The notes beneath the pieces were generated by a model that was given only the letters and a program-made list of their open reading frames with translations, ran no database searches and was not told the origin of the DNA. Below, in pieces: positions 1 to 11,100 of a stretch of 64,000 nucleotides of DNA. The position numbers and the translations under genes are program-made. The DNA lies in assembly GCA_949825065.1 (NCBI GenBank), contig OX463846.1, forward strand, positions 5,351,366-5,415,365. Reading direction: 5' to 3'. The DNA comes from Odontocerum albicorne (Eukaryota; Arthropoda; Insecta; Trichoptera; Odontoceridae). Position 1 is the first letter of the stretch; every line of letters begins with the position of its first letter.

Positions 1-3000
1 ATGCTATCTCCAAAGTGCCACGACAACTTCAAGAAGCTAAATTTACCTCAGGTAATTTGTTAATCTTCTAATTGAGTATGTTCACAATCATCTTCATCCC
101 GCCGTGTCTCTATGAGGCAGGCTGAGAGAACAGATCTCTATTTAACTTTATCCTCGCACATATTTTTCGCTTCTGCTACGTCCGTACACTTCATCATGTA
201 TACTCTCCTATTGTAATGAATTTTCACTCTTTCGAAATTTGAGTAACCGTGCAAGGTTTTTCTATGTCTATCCAAATATTTCGCATATTCTTCACTACTT
301 ATAAAGAATATTTTTATAAATCTTTCATCATTCATTCTTTCCATGTGGCCGAACCATTTCAATGCTCCTTTATTGATTGTAAACGCTGCATATTCTCTCA
401 ATATCCATTTTTTACTAATGTACACTTACCTTATTATATTATACATAGTTTTTCCACACATTCTACGCATTGTTCTTTCTCTTACCGTCAAAATTAAATT
501 ATAGAATATGTACAGTTTGTGATAGATAACTTTAAATTTAATTATAATATAATTTCAGTCAATCTTTGTAGCTTATTGGTAGTATATTTGACTTCCACTT
601 AAGAGGTTTAGTGTTCGATCCCCGCTTACCATATAATACGATCTCTGCTGTATAGTTAGTAAGACGCCTATCTTCTGACCTGAGAACTACGGGTTCGATT
701 CCCATTGACACTGAAATTATTATAAAATGAGTTCCATTCTAGCTTTTACGTGAGACTTCTTATATATTTCTAGTAGGCTGGGAAAGATCGCCATGTGGCA
801 ATAAAAAGGCCAAACTAATACAATATAAAACGAAATTAAAATATGATGCGTACAGCGCTGTTTTTTAACTCATAAGAAAGCAGCTCTTAAGCGTAAATAA
901 TAAATAAATCCTTTTTGTAGAACATGACTTGCGAAACATTTATAAAGCAAGCTAATGTCTGAAATAATTTTAGAGTGAGGTAACAATAAAAATAAATAGA
1001 TAGTGAAATTTTCCTAAGAAAAAATAGAACTGCATGTATGTTGGTAAGACAGACGTCTTCCAACGGGGGTTGAGGATTCAATTCCCTTTGGGATTCAGAT
1101 TTTTTTTAAAGATTACAGTCAGGTTTTCACTTAAGACCTCTTTTACATATTTCTGGTTGATTGGAAGAGATTGCCAAGGAGCAATAAATCCGCCAGGTTA
1201 TTCTACAATATATATAACGATAGTGTATATGTGCAGCGTTGTCATATTACGTCAAAAGAGCATTTAAAATTAATAAAATATATTAAAACTATTTAAGATA
1301 GAATGAGTCAACAATTAACAACATACCCACCGTATATCCACCAGGCCAGTACAGGCGGCCTTCGACTTTCGCACATAATTGGTTCCTGAAAATGTGTGCG
1401 AATGTTGAATGCTCGAAAGTAGAGAGATGTAAAAATAACAATAAAAATTCTATTTTATAATATTTATTTATCAATAATATATTAATAATATTTATTTATC
1501 AATGATATATTTAAAAAAATTATTTATCAATATACATAATTAAGTTAAAGAGGCGTGTTTAAGTGCTTTCAGGTGTTTTCTTTACAAACTTGTCAAGAGT
1601 AGGTTGAATACCACCCTTTTTCTTTTCTTGATAAAGAGTTTTATAACATGCTGCGTCTTTCTCAATCGCCCTACATACTTGAGATATACGTTCTCCATTG
1701 GGATCACATTCTTCCATGATAATAAAAAAATGTCAAAATGCATGAACGATTCATTCATATTTTTTATTGTCAAAGTCTTGATGATTTTATCAGCTTCTTC
1801 TTCCTCACTTTCATTGTGTATTTCATTTATTTCTTGTTGCTCAATTAAGTATTCATTTGACAGAGGTACTGAGTGAGATTCAATCAACTCATTAACATCT
1901 TCGTTGTTGACGTCCAAGTTTAGTTCATTCATTAGGCTAACTATTTCATCTGTGATAGTTTCCGGAGTGTCTTCAGAATTTATAAAATCACTCATCATTT
2001 GTGAGCATAATTCTATGGCGTTTTGGTAAAGAAGTACAAGTCATCAATTACTTATTTGTCAGTTTGAAGTTTTGCAGCACTTGTATTCCTGAAATACAGA
2101 CATCAGGTAAATTTTAAAGGTAAACTTTGAATACATAAATTATTTATGTATTCAAAGTTTACCTTTAAAATTTACCTGAGGTCTGTATTTCAGGAATACA
2201 AGTGTTGCAAAACTTCAAACGGACAAATAGGTAATTGATGACTTGTACCTCTTTACCAAAACGCCATAGAATTGTTTCCAGGTACCTTTCATTGTTGACT
2301 CTTTTATTTCAGGCCACGAGTCTCGAATATTGTTTATTGCGTTCCATGTATTATAGTTCTTCCAAAAAGTGCGAGTGACTGTATGGAAGCGAACAATTTT
2401 TGCATTATCGATAAAAAATCTTTAAAAAATGTGCGAAATAGCTAATTGCCGCCTGTATCTTCACTTCGGATATTTAGACAGATACTGAAATTATTTTGGT
2501 TTCAGAAAACATTGGATGTTCTTTTTAACAACTGCTTTCTACGGTTAGGGACAATCACTGACATAATGTGATTTTTGGATCTATGATATTTTATACTTAC
2601 CCATCCATTAAATTATGTATTTACATATTACCCTTTTCTAGATGATGTATTACGTTGGATGCTGGATGTTGATCTCACTGAAGGGTATTTTACATATAAA
2701 GGATCTCTCACCACAGAACCTTTCTACGAATCAGTGACCTGGATAGTGTACGTCAAAACTATTCCAATTTCTAAATGTCAGGTAATATTTTTTAGTCTAT
2801 TTTGCAGTCTAAGCTTTATCAAAAATACATTTCTCGTAAATTAAAGATTCGATGTAAAAAAAATATGGTGAAATCTGAACTCAAATAAAATCAAATTTCA
2901 TTGGATGAAAAAATATATATAGGATTTCAGTGTATCTCTTACATATGTCAAACTAAAGCATTTCCTGGAATTTAAAATTTAAAAAAATGTCATCATATGT

Positions 3001-6000
3001 TAATTTGGATTGCGCGTGAGAAAAATAATATTAAATTTTGGAAAAAATATTAACATTGAAGTAATAAAATAATTCATTGATAAATAACCAGTGCTTTTTT
3101 TGCGGTGGACGCAGTGGAGCAGCGCTACACCACCTTTTTTACGGTATACAAAAAGCTTGACAAGAAGTGAGCACCGGCACCTTTTTTTTTAAAAAAAAAG
3201 CAGTCAGTGCTTTTTTTGCGGTGGAGCGGCACTCCACTACCTTTTTTATGTTATACAAAAAACTTGACAAGAAGTAACTCCGGCACCTTTTTTTTTAAAA
3301 AAAAAAAAGCACTGATAATAACAGTACATACATATAACTTCACATAGCAGCATACAACAGGCCTGGGCTCTGAAGGCCTAAGGCCATATCCTGCATATAG
3401 AAACATTTTTTAAAAACACCAACACGTAAAGAAAATTAATTGTAATCAGAAAAAAATAAATAGCACAGATTAACTACATAATACATTAACGCACTTTGTA
3501 CGAGTACTAAGCCCTGAAAATAACTATTCGTCTTTAGGTGTTGTGTAGTGTACGTGTCTATACAATCATAAATTATTTATATATGTGTGCAATCATAAAT
3601 TTTGATAAGATCTCCCCACAAGGGTCATCTTCAATTGCTTCCTAAAGCTACAAACGCCACCCATATATCTAATAATGCAAATTATGAGAAAAAATGGGTA
3701 ACAAGAACAGTTGTTAACTTTTCCCTTCCTGTGCTAAAAAATCCGCGCGTTCTGGTGCTGTGTATTCAATACACATGTAAAAATGAGCGATTTAAAATCG
3801 GAAAAATAAGAATATTCATAGCCAATCGCTTAAATTAATTAAATTTGAAGTCAAAAGTAATAATAATTCAAATTTGATTGCTGAAAACATGAGAAAAACA
3901 TCGGCCGACATTTATAAAATGGGCGAAGAGACCACCTCAAATGGATACCCGAGAGCTACTGAAGTTAAAGAAGCGAGCGAACTGAAATTATATTTCTTGC
4001 GTTCCCATATACCGAAGTAGAGTGAGAGTGAGACGTGAATAGCGTCGCTTCCTCACCCATAGTGGTTTTTTCGAATGAATATACCTACGTCACACACTAG
4101 CACACGTTTGATTGTATTGGTGAATTTATTCCCGATTTTCACAAAATATCTCTGATATGGTCGATAAGTACTAATTATTATTAATATTAATTTTTTCATT
4201 CAATGCGTAAATGTATTACGGAGGAATACCTAAAATCTGAACCCAGTATTTATTATATTTATAGATATATTAAAGTTTTTAGAAGTAATGTGTACTAGTT
4301 ACACATTACAGGGAAGGAAGGGTTAAAGTTTGAATGGTCAAACAGTCGCTTGAACCTGACCCCGCCTCCACAATAATTTTATAATATTGACGAGCCCACA
4401 GCCAATGAAATGAAGATTAAAATCCAAATAAATACGAATTTTAGATTTGAAAGATTCTGCTGAAATATGATAATGTATTAAAATAGATGCGTTATCAAAA
4501 TAGGTATTTTTTTAACAATTTAAAACGGTAGATTGGGCCGGGGAAATACCGGGAAGTTCTTGGACCTTTCGATATATCCTCTTTTAAATGTATTTTCCTT
4601 TCCATTGCCTTAGAAAATATGTCTAATTACAGAGCATATTTTTATCCGTAAACGTATCGTTCGTTCAATTTGTTCATACATCAACCGTCTCACAAGGCTT
4701 CTAACCTTTTCTGAGACTCCCGCCTACGAAATGCAAGTATGGACGTACGAAGGTCATCCAGAATGTAAGGTTACAACATTTATGTACGATCGAAAAATGC
4801 TTGTATTTAATTCAAATTCACAGGATATTTTACAAATATACTAAACTATTTTTCAACGTAATCGCCGTCGAGATCGAGACATTTCTGTAGTCGGGGCAAC
4901 AGCTTTTGTATACCAGTGTCATAGACCTCCGCCGCCAGCTCTTTCAGCCACTTCTTCACAGCTTCCTAGACCTCCTGATCGTTGGAAAATTATTAGGGTG
5001 TAGTGACACACCCACGTCTCATACCCCGTCACGATAGAGTTCAGAAAAGCTTCTCCCTCCTGTGCAAAACGATCCAAAAATTCACGCGCGGCGGTCACGC
5101 GATTTTGACGGTGCTCCGGTGTGAGCATTCTGGGCACCCATCCCGCACACAACTTCTTGTAACCAAGTTTTTTCCGACACAATATTACCAAGGAGACTTT
5201 GAAAAATGTCAGGAAATTCTTCGTGAAGGCCTCAGGAGCCCTTGTAACCTTAGTTTCTGGATGACCCTCGTACATATCCGAACTGCAGCCGCTCGCGTGA
5301 TATGACAACTCTCACTAAAAAATTGTATTCTACACTCAAGTAAATGTAGCATGGTCCCTGTGACGTTTGAAACGTCAGTCTCAAAGGGATGGGGTAAATT
5401 CGATTTTTTTTACAAACCGAATCGTTTTTTTATAAATCGAAAAATTGTTTTTCTCTAAACTGACGTTTAAATTCCTAATTTTCATTATACTGACTTTCTA
5501 ATATGTATTTTATGATTTGTATCTATCTTTAAGGCCAAGATCCACTATGAATTAATACTAATTACGAACGTTTAATTTTTATATATAAAAAAATCGAAAA
5601 TCGAATTATCGTATACCCCATCCCTAGCCAATGCAGATTAACGTAGTGACTTTTGACGAACGTCGCCAAATATTATTTGATTTTAACATACTGACATATT
5701 TTTTTCTAATTTGTAACAAGATGTATTAATTTGTCATTATTGTTAATTTTACGTAATGTATTTACGTAAATAACTTGCTATTTATTAGAATCGAGGCTTA
5801 TATTAAAATTGGTAAAATAATTAAAATTACTGAACGTCGTTACAAGGTTGTATTGGGACAAATTTGTGAGCTGTCACAGGACTCATTCTAGAATTTCCGA
5901 ACTATAGTGAGCATAATTTCATAGCTTATAAATATTTCATCATATTTACTAACCCTATTTTTAATGCATATACCCCGCGAGATTTATTTTTCATAATAAA

Positions 6001-7539
6001 ATTAATCCTTAACCGATGACGAAATTTTTTAACTTAATCGAATCTCGAATCGGTTATGATGATGCCTTACGAAAAAAAATCTCCTTGATTTCGGGGCTAG
6101 CATCAATCGACTTAGCGGGCCTGTTTTAATTTCCAGTTCGTCACTGGCCATTTAAAATACTGACGAAAATTAATTCATACATGAATATTTAAAGAGTTAT
6201 AAAAAAACTTTTGTATTGGATGTTGACATAAGTTGTGTACGTTTTTTTTTCAATTTAAAAATGAGCACCAACAGTAAAACAAAATGGTAAATGTTATACG
6301 TCATTCGGAAAATTTTCTGCTCTACAAGATATTGTTTGCTTTTACGTTACATATAATATTTTATTTGATTACAAGCCTTCAAAATGGAATATCAAGTAGA
6401 CGAAAGTGATCATTTTCGACACCTCCTTCTGTTTGCGTTCAATCGAGGGAATACAGCTGCCAAAGCTGATCGCGATATTTGCGAAGTATACGGTGAAGAC
6501 GCTATGAATTAAAGGACAGCTCGTCGATGATTTTTGCGTTTCAAAGACGGTAATTTCGACCTGAAAGTCATGGAGCGTTCCGGACGACCAGTGGACTTCG
6601 ATGACGACCGCTTAAACCATATTATTCATGAAGATCCCCTTCAAACCTTCGTAGAATTGGGTGAGCAGATGAATTGTAGTCACATGACTGTATACCACCA
6701 TCTTAAATCAATGGGAAAAGTCCAAAAGTTCGGCGCTCGGGTTCCACATGTTTTAAGTGAAAACAACAAAAATCAACGTTCGACAATTTCTGCTAGTTTG
6801 CTCGCGCGTCATCGAGCTACGCGTGGCCATAAGCAAACGTTCCTTTACCGCATCATTACTGGTGATGAAAAATGGTTTGAAAATAGGGATGAAAAAAAAA
6901 ATGGTGATGAAAAATGTTTGAAGGTGATCTTCATGAATAATATGATTTAAGCGGTCTTCATCGAAGTCCACTGGTCGTCCGGAACGCTCCATGTCTTTCA
7001 GGTCGAAATTACCGTCTTTAAAACGCAAAAACCATCGACGAACTGTCCTTTCATTCATATCATCTTCAACGTACACTTCGCAAATATCGCGAGCAGCTTT
7101 GGCAGCTTTATTCTTTTGATTGAATGTGAACAGAAGGAGGTGTCGAAAATGCTCACTTTCGTCTACTTGACATTCCATTTTGAAGGCTTGTAATCAAATA
7201 AAATAATATATGTAACGTAAAAGCAACACAATACCTTGTAGAACAGAAAATTTTCTTTCGAACGACGTATAACATTTACCATTTTGTTATACTTTTGGTG
7301 CTCATTTTTAAATTGAAAAAAAAACGGACACAACTTATGTTAACACCTAATAATTTAATCAGAAACATGCTTGGTTTTAGATGGAGGCTTTTCGCAAAAT
7401 GGAAATATTATGTAGAGGTCAGAAAACTCACTGTAATCGAAGGTCTCTCCAGCCACGACTCCCAGGACTAAAAGTGCAATATGTGCCAAGCAGAAAGGAT
7501 CCACAGGATATTGCTCTTGTGCCAAAATCAAAACTTTAA
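1..7539 (+). CDS. Alpha-carbonic anhydrase, gene A (3' part; begins left of window)
   Basis: Three exons are visible: 1-51 (donor GTAATT, phase 1), 2642-2781 (acceptor TTTTCTAG, donor GTAATA, phase 0) and 7381-7539 (acceptor GGTTTTAG, stop TAA). The phases join without a break. Exon 2642-2781 encodes the alpha-CA core strand and substrate-pocket segment: YFTYKGSLTTEPFYESVTW, containing the gatekeeper Thr pair of the LTTPP motif (here LTTEP) and the conserved VTWIV. The last exon starts MEAFRKME, the usual EAFRKL helix, followed by NRRSLQP, the NxRPxQP motif. Its tail is basic and slightly longer than in cytosolic CAs. The family catalyses reversible CO2 hydration with a zinc held by three histidines. 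Those ligand exons lie outside the window, so activity cannot be judged. AATAAA follows the stop at 7550. The first intron holds SINEs and a Tigger; the second holds hAT-like repeats, MITEs and mariner fragments. Confidence 0.85.
138..480 (-). pseudogene. LINE (RTE-like) reverse transcriptase 3'-end fragment
   Basis: On the minus strand the sequence encodes LKWFGHMERMNDERFIK, the tryptophan-gly-his motif (xWxGHxxRMxxxR) found after the RT domain in RTE-type and related insect LINEs. A degenerate C-terminal stretch follows and ends NMCEDKVK. Only the 3' end remains and no RT catalytic motifs are present. Related fragments lie at 24361-24620 (-), 35500-35990 (+) and 47677-48537 (-). It sits in an intron of carbonic anhydrase gene A. 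Confidence 0.6.
562..835 (+). repeat. tRNA-derived SINE with two tRNA-like heads
   Basis: Two consecutive Pol III-like units are visible. Each has an A-box-like GTTAGTAAGACG/TTATTGGTAG and a B box (GTGTTCGATCCCC at 611; GGGTTCGATTCCC at 691). An unrelated tail with the pattern TTTCTAG-GATTGGAA-GATCGCC-GCAATAAA follows. The tail is shared in diverged form with copies at 1030, 30925 (-) and 17035 (-). Neither head folds convincingly into a functional tRNA. Confidence 0.55.
1030..1225 (+). repeat. tRNA-derived SINE copy
   Basis: A-box-like TGTTGGTAAGACAG near 1037, B-box-like GGATTCAATTCC at 1074, then the tail GATTGGAAGAGATTGCCAAG-GCAATAAATCCGCCAG. The tail matches the other SINE copies in this window. 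Confidence 0.55.
1352..2455 (-). mobile_element. Tigger/pogo-like element, internally deleted (copy 1)
   Basis: The ends are CAGGCGGCCTTCGACTTTCG at 1352 and GCGAAATAGCTAATTGCCGCCTG at 2455, each flanked by TA, as in pogo/Tigger elements. The minus-strand ORF 1582-1998 encodes the acidic, Ser/Glu-rich C-terminal tail of a Tigger-type (CENP-B-like) transposase (TITDEIVSLMNEL, then NESEEEEADKIIKTL). Its DDE core is gone, so it cannot transpose alone. The same sequence recurs inverted at 9488-10313. The element is interrupted by a perfect-hairpin insertion at 2013-2269. It lies in an intron of carbonic anhydrase gene A. Confidence 0.8.
2013..2269. mobile_element. 257-bp foldback MITE inserted into the Tigger copy
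   Basis: The whole insert is one inverted repeat: CTATGGCGTTTTGGTAAAG at 2013 mirrors CTTTACCAAAACGCCATAG ending at 2269, with near-perfect arms of about 128 bases meeting near 2140. It is flanked by AATT at 2009-2012 and 2270-2273. The uninterrupted Tigger copy near 9660 has a single AATT at this point, so AATT is the target-site duplication. No coding capacity. The superfamily is not recognised. Confidence 0.8.
3089..3313. mobile_element. Short hAT-like non-autonomous element, two terminal modules in tandem
   Basis: It starts CAGTGCTTTTTTTGCGGTGG and ends AAAAAAAAAGCACTG, hAT-type CAGTG-CACTG termini. Inside, the roughly 105-bp module (GCGGTGGA, then CTTGACAAGAAGT, then CCGGCACCTTTTTT) occurs twice head to tail, near 3090 and 3205. 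The same termini bound the 608-bp element at 25076-25683. Its flanks resemble an imperfect 8-bp duplication (TAAATAAC/ATAATAAC). Confidence 0.55.
3714..4326 (+). mobile_element. piggyBac-like MITE, family P1 copy 1
   Basis: Bounded by TTAA at 3714 and 4323. The left end is CTTTTCCCTTCCTGTGCTAA and the right end is ACAGGGAAGGAAGGG, an imperfect inverted repeat typical of piggyBac-like ends. About 610 bp, non-coding. Other copies are at 15850-16305 (right end lost) and 45901-46564 (inverted). Confidence 0.7.
4748..5270 (-). mobile_element. Deleted mariner element with transposase remnant
   Basis: TA-flanked ends read CGAAGGTCATCCAGAATGTAAGG and, inverted, CGAGGGTCATCCAGAAACTAAGG. The minus strand encodes mariner transposase pieces: KLGYKKLCAGWVPRMLT (the WVPR region) and VTGYETWVCHYT, where the first catalytic Asp (DETW) has become Tyr. 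The C-terminal LPRLQKCLDLDGDYVEK follows near 4920-4860. The DDxD centre between them is deleted, so this is a relic. Confidence 0.75.
5333..5903. mobile_element. TA-flanked MITE, family M (copy 1, ~570 bp)
   Basis: Terminal inverted repeats resemble AAATGTAGCATGGTCCCTGTGAC and, inverted, TTCTAGAATGAGTCCTGTGAC, between TA dinucleotides. The interior contains poly-A/T tracts and no ORF. Four other copies lie at 17119, 17948, 19921 and 34921. Tc1/mariner-type by target site only. Confidence 0.65.
6216..7350. mobile_element. Foldback mariner derivative (two inverted 5' halves), copy 1
   Basis: The ends are TTGGATGTTGACATAAGTTGTG and, inverted, TTAGGTGTTAACATAAGTTGTG, with TA flanks. From 6384 the plus strand encodes the N-terminal HTH of a mariner transposase (FRHLLLFAFNRGNTAAKA, then GRPVDFDDDRLNHIIHE) as far as the first catalytic motif, ITGDEKW. 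From 7178 the minus strand encodes the same N-terminus again (FRHLLLFTFNQKNKAAKA). The 3' half with the remaining catalytic Asps is absent. The plus-strand ORF carries two stops near 6511-6530. A relative of the same design lies at 52621-53400. Confidence 0.75.
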
Positions 7540-7549
7540 TAGATTAACA

Positions 7550-7555
7550 AATAAA
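7550..7555 (+). promoter_or_regulatory. Poly(A) signal of carbonic anhydrase gene A
   Basis: A canonical AATAAA starts 11 bases after the TAA stop, with a second AATAAA just behind it. Confidence 0.5.
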
Positions 7556-7643
7556 ACAATAAAAAATGTTTTATTTCCTTACATATATTGTATAATAATT
7601 ATTAAGTATAAATTAATAAGAGTACCCATTGAAAATTATGTAA

Positions 7644-7870
7644 TGCCTTGTAAGGTATACATAGATAGTATTTCTATAGATGTAATAAATTGAGAAAATC
7701 TTGTGGGGCCTTGTAAGGTATACATAGATAGTATTTCTATAGATGTAATAAATTGAGAAAATCTTGTGGTGCCTTGTAAAGTATACATAGATAGTATTTC
7801 TATAGATGTAATAAATTGAGAAAATCTTGTGGTGCCTTGTAAGGTATACATAGATAAGGTATACATAATA
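7644..7870. repeat. 63-bp minisatellite, about 3.5 units
   Basis: Units of GCCTTGTAAGGTATACATAG-ATAGTATTTCTATAGATG-TAATAAATTGAGAAAATC repeat with few changes and a truncated last unit. It lies between the convergent 3' ends of carbonic anhydrase gene A and the MYCBPAP-like gene. The unit is a multiple of three, so it produces a repetitive ORF that is not a gene. Confidence 0.9.
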
Positions 7871-8096
7871 AATTAAGAAAATAAATGAAAGTATTTATTG
7901 TAAACAAATTGTTCAAAATTACGCATTAATAAATATTTTGATATATTTTTTTTTACAAATCGCTTGTATTTTTAATGAAAACAAAATAATCTTTAATAAT
8001 GTCAAAACATGAATTATTTTATTGTTGTTAATAATGAAAAGTAAATATTTACTAAATATATTTTTTTAAATACACAAAATATGTAAATAACTGATT

Positions 8097-8102
8097 TTTA
8101 TT
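8097..8102 (-). promoter_or_regulatory. Poly(A) signal of the MYCBPAP-like gene
   Basis: AATAAA on the minus strand, about 20 bases after the stop codon at 8124-8122. Confidence 0.45.
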
Positions 8103-8121
8103 TATAGAAACCTTTTGAAAA

Positions 8122-11100
8122 TCACAGATTTTTTGGTCGCGAACTAAGAAGAGCGTCCATATTTTCTATTGTCAAAGCGAGTTTATGGTATATTTTTTCT
8201 TCGAAATCTTTCAAATACACTGCATAACGTGATCCTTGATAAATCTTCCAATAAAGTTCTTTTTTTCCATCGATAGAAAATGTTGACAATCGTCTAAACC
8301 AAATTTTCAGTGCAGAGGGATGAACATGGTTCTGTTTGGTTTTATCCAACATACTAGAGCGAACATTATCCAGAGTACAAACCGATTCTTCTTCAAAAAC
8401 ATTAGCAAAATGACAAAGCAATGAGTAAACAATCAGGTAAGTATAAGAGCTCTCAAACTCCATATCAAAAGTGGGCTTCCTTAATAACTTGAGAATATCT
8501 TGAAACGTCTGAAAATATTCATCTTGTTGTGGTTGTGCCTGTTTTATAATAAGACTCCTTAAGGTTTTGATAGACATATTCCAAGAGTTCTCAGAATCTT
8601 GTATAATAATATCGTAAAGCGTTTTAAGCTTATCAACAGCTCGTTCATGGTAGTAGAAGTTTGGATTCAGTGTGTTAAACTCAGCTCTTTTTGTAAACAG
8701 ATCTTCATAAGATATTTCGTAAGATTTTTTACATGTAAAATTATCAATAATATCGTTCAAAACGTCTTCTGCTATATTCAAAGCAATGTTGTGGTTAATG
8801 TAGCTTTTAATATGGTCGATATTACATCCATCCCCTGTTGACATCCCGCTTAGTTTGAAAAGAAGTTTTTCATTAGATTCCGTGAATGTGGGGTAAGTAA
8901 TCAATTCCCATGTTTCAGTACTAATCTGGGCTTTAGTAGGATTGTACCAAAAGTGAATACACTTTTTTTCACCAGGAATCAAGATTCCTTCATTTTTATC
9001 AAAAAAAAATACCGAATCACCTGGTTTTTTCTTCAAGTATGGTACAGATGTCACTACACTTCGCCAAGCATATTTTATAACTACTGTCCCTAAGTTTTGA
9101 AAGTCTACTGATTCAACAACTTGAGCTTTAGGGCTACAAATAAAATCCAAACTCCAGGATGTTTTCCTTTCTTGATTTGTATCTTGTATAATCTGTTCCA
9201 AGTGTGCGACTTTTAAATCGGGTAATTCGTTTAAAAGAATTATTTCATTGATTTTCAGTGCGTTTATATTTTCCACCAGAATATCTTTATCGAGTGTTGG
9301 TATTTCTGCAATATTCTCCTCGAGGTTAAATGTAATAATAGGTATCCCGAAGGGATCTTCCTCGACTAGTACCTTTGGTCGATGACCGATAATTACCATC
9401 TCTTCAATGTCAGGACTGTGGAACAAAAGTTGATAAAAGTTAGAGATTATTTGATACCTTAAATAAACATAATATGCAATACAACTACAGGCGACACTCG
9501 ACTTTCGAAGAAGATTTTTGTCGATAATGCAAAAATTGTTCGCTTCCATGCAGTGGCTCCCACTTTTTTGGAAGAACTATAATATATGGAACGCAATAAA
9601 CAATATTGGAGACTCATGGGCTGAAAAAAAAAAGTCAACAATTAAAGGTTCCTGGAAATAATTATGCCCACAAATGATGAGTGATTTTATAAATTCTTAA
9701 GAAACTCCGGAAACTATCACAGATGAAATAGTTAGCCTAATGAAGGAACTAAACTTGGACGTCAACAACGAAGATGTTTATGAGTTGATTGAATCTCACT
9801 CAGTACCTCTGTCAAATGAATACTTAATTGAGCAACAAGAGTTAAATGAAATACATAATGAAAGTGAGGAAGAAGAAGCTGATAAAATCATCAAGACTTT
9901 GACAGTCAAAAATATGAATGAAGCCTTCATGCATCTTGACTAATTTGTGACTATCATGGAAGAATGTGATCCCAATGGAGAACGTATATCTCAAGTATAA
10001 GGTGATTGAGAAAGACACAGCATGTTATAGAACTCTTTATCAAGAAAAGATAAAAAAGGGTGGTATTCAACTAACCTTTGACAAGTTTATAAAGAAAACA
10101 CCTGAAAGCACTTAAACACGCCTCGTTAACTTAATTATGTATATTGATAAATAAATATTTTTAATATAGTATTGATAAATAAATATTACTATTGATAAAT
10201 AAATATTTTAAAATAGAATTTTTGATGTTTTTTTACATCCCTCTACTTTCCAACATTCAACATTCGCACACATTTTCAGGAACCAATTATGTGCGAAAGT
10301 CGAGGGCCGCCTGTTGAAGAATTGCACCCTCATTGGTTTGATTTAAAAAGCTACTTAAAAATAATTATTTCTCTATTCAATAGTACGGTGTGTCTTTTCC
10401 TATTATCTATTCACTATCCGTCCCCTCTACAAGGCATTGATGATATTAAAAAATTAAGTTTTGTATATTTACTTTTCATTTCATATTTCTAAATTTTTTT
10501 GTTGTTTTATACTAACAACCCACTTTTGATTTGAAATTTTTGCTCTGACTTATTTATATTTATGTTTGTGTTTAGTCAAAAGCTTTGTGATTGTTGCATA
10601 GTTGATTTGAAGGGATTTCTGTAGGACTATAAACCCGTCAACTGTACGTTTGTGCAAAGAGGCGCCAAATAAAATAAAAACATTTATATAATTCTATGAT
10701 TTTTTCCGATGCGAAGTGTGGTGAGGAGTAATGGGGAAATCCGATGTATCGATGAAGACAGGCCAAATCACATCTTTGCATATGCGGTGAGGTACAAAGA
10801 ACAAACAACACTGTCAACGACTCACTAAATCAACATACACACTGCATACTGCCTGGAAAATTGAGGGGTGCTACATACCCTCTCATCGGATGATATTAGG
10901 ACCACAAAGAAATTAAGAAAAAATATCAGAAAGTCTTATGATATGACTTGACTGCCTCTGAGGGAAAGAAGAATACTCAATTAACTTTGTTTTTTACATG
11001 AAATCATTAACTCGCACTTGAATTGTGCTGAATCGGTTAGCTTTTTTATATTAGAGTGTCTTTAGTAAATACTTGCCACAGGGTTATTTTCCATTGTAAA

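Noticed and set aside
601..710. tRNA gene
   Set aside because: A and B boxes are present but there is no consistent acceptor stem or anticodon loop; it is a SINE head with a SINE tail.
7636..7866. Repetitive ORF with TRFSQFITSIEILS units, resembling a repeat protein
   Set aside because: Caused by a 63-bp (multiple of three) minisatellite; no start context, introns or similarity.
9416..9549. First ~45 residues of the long open frame as part of the MYCBPAP-like protein
   Set aside because: They are translated Tigger end and intron; a proper acceptor at 9416 and phase match to exon 1 define the true exon.
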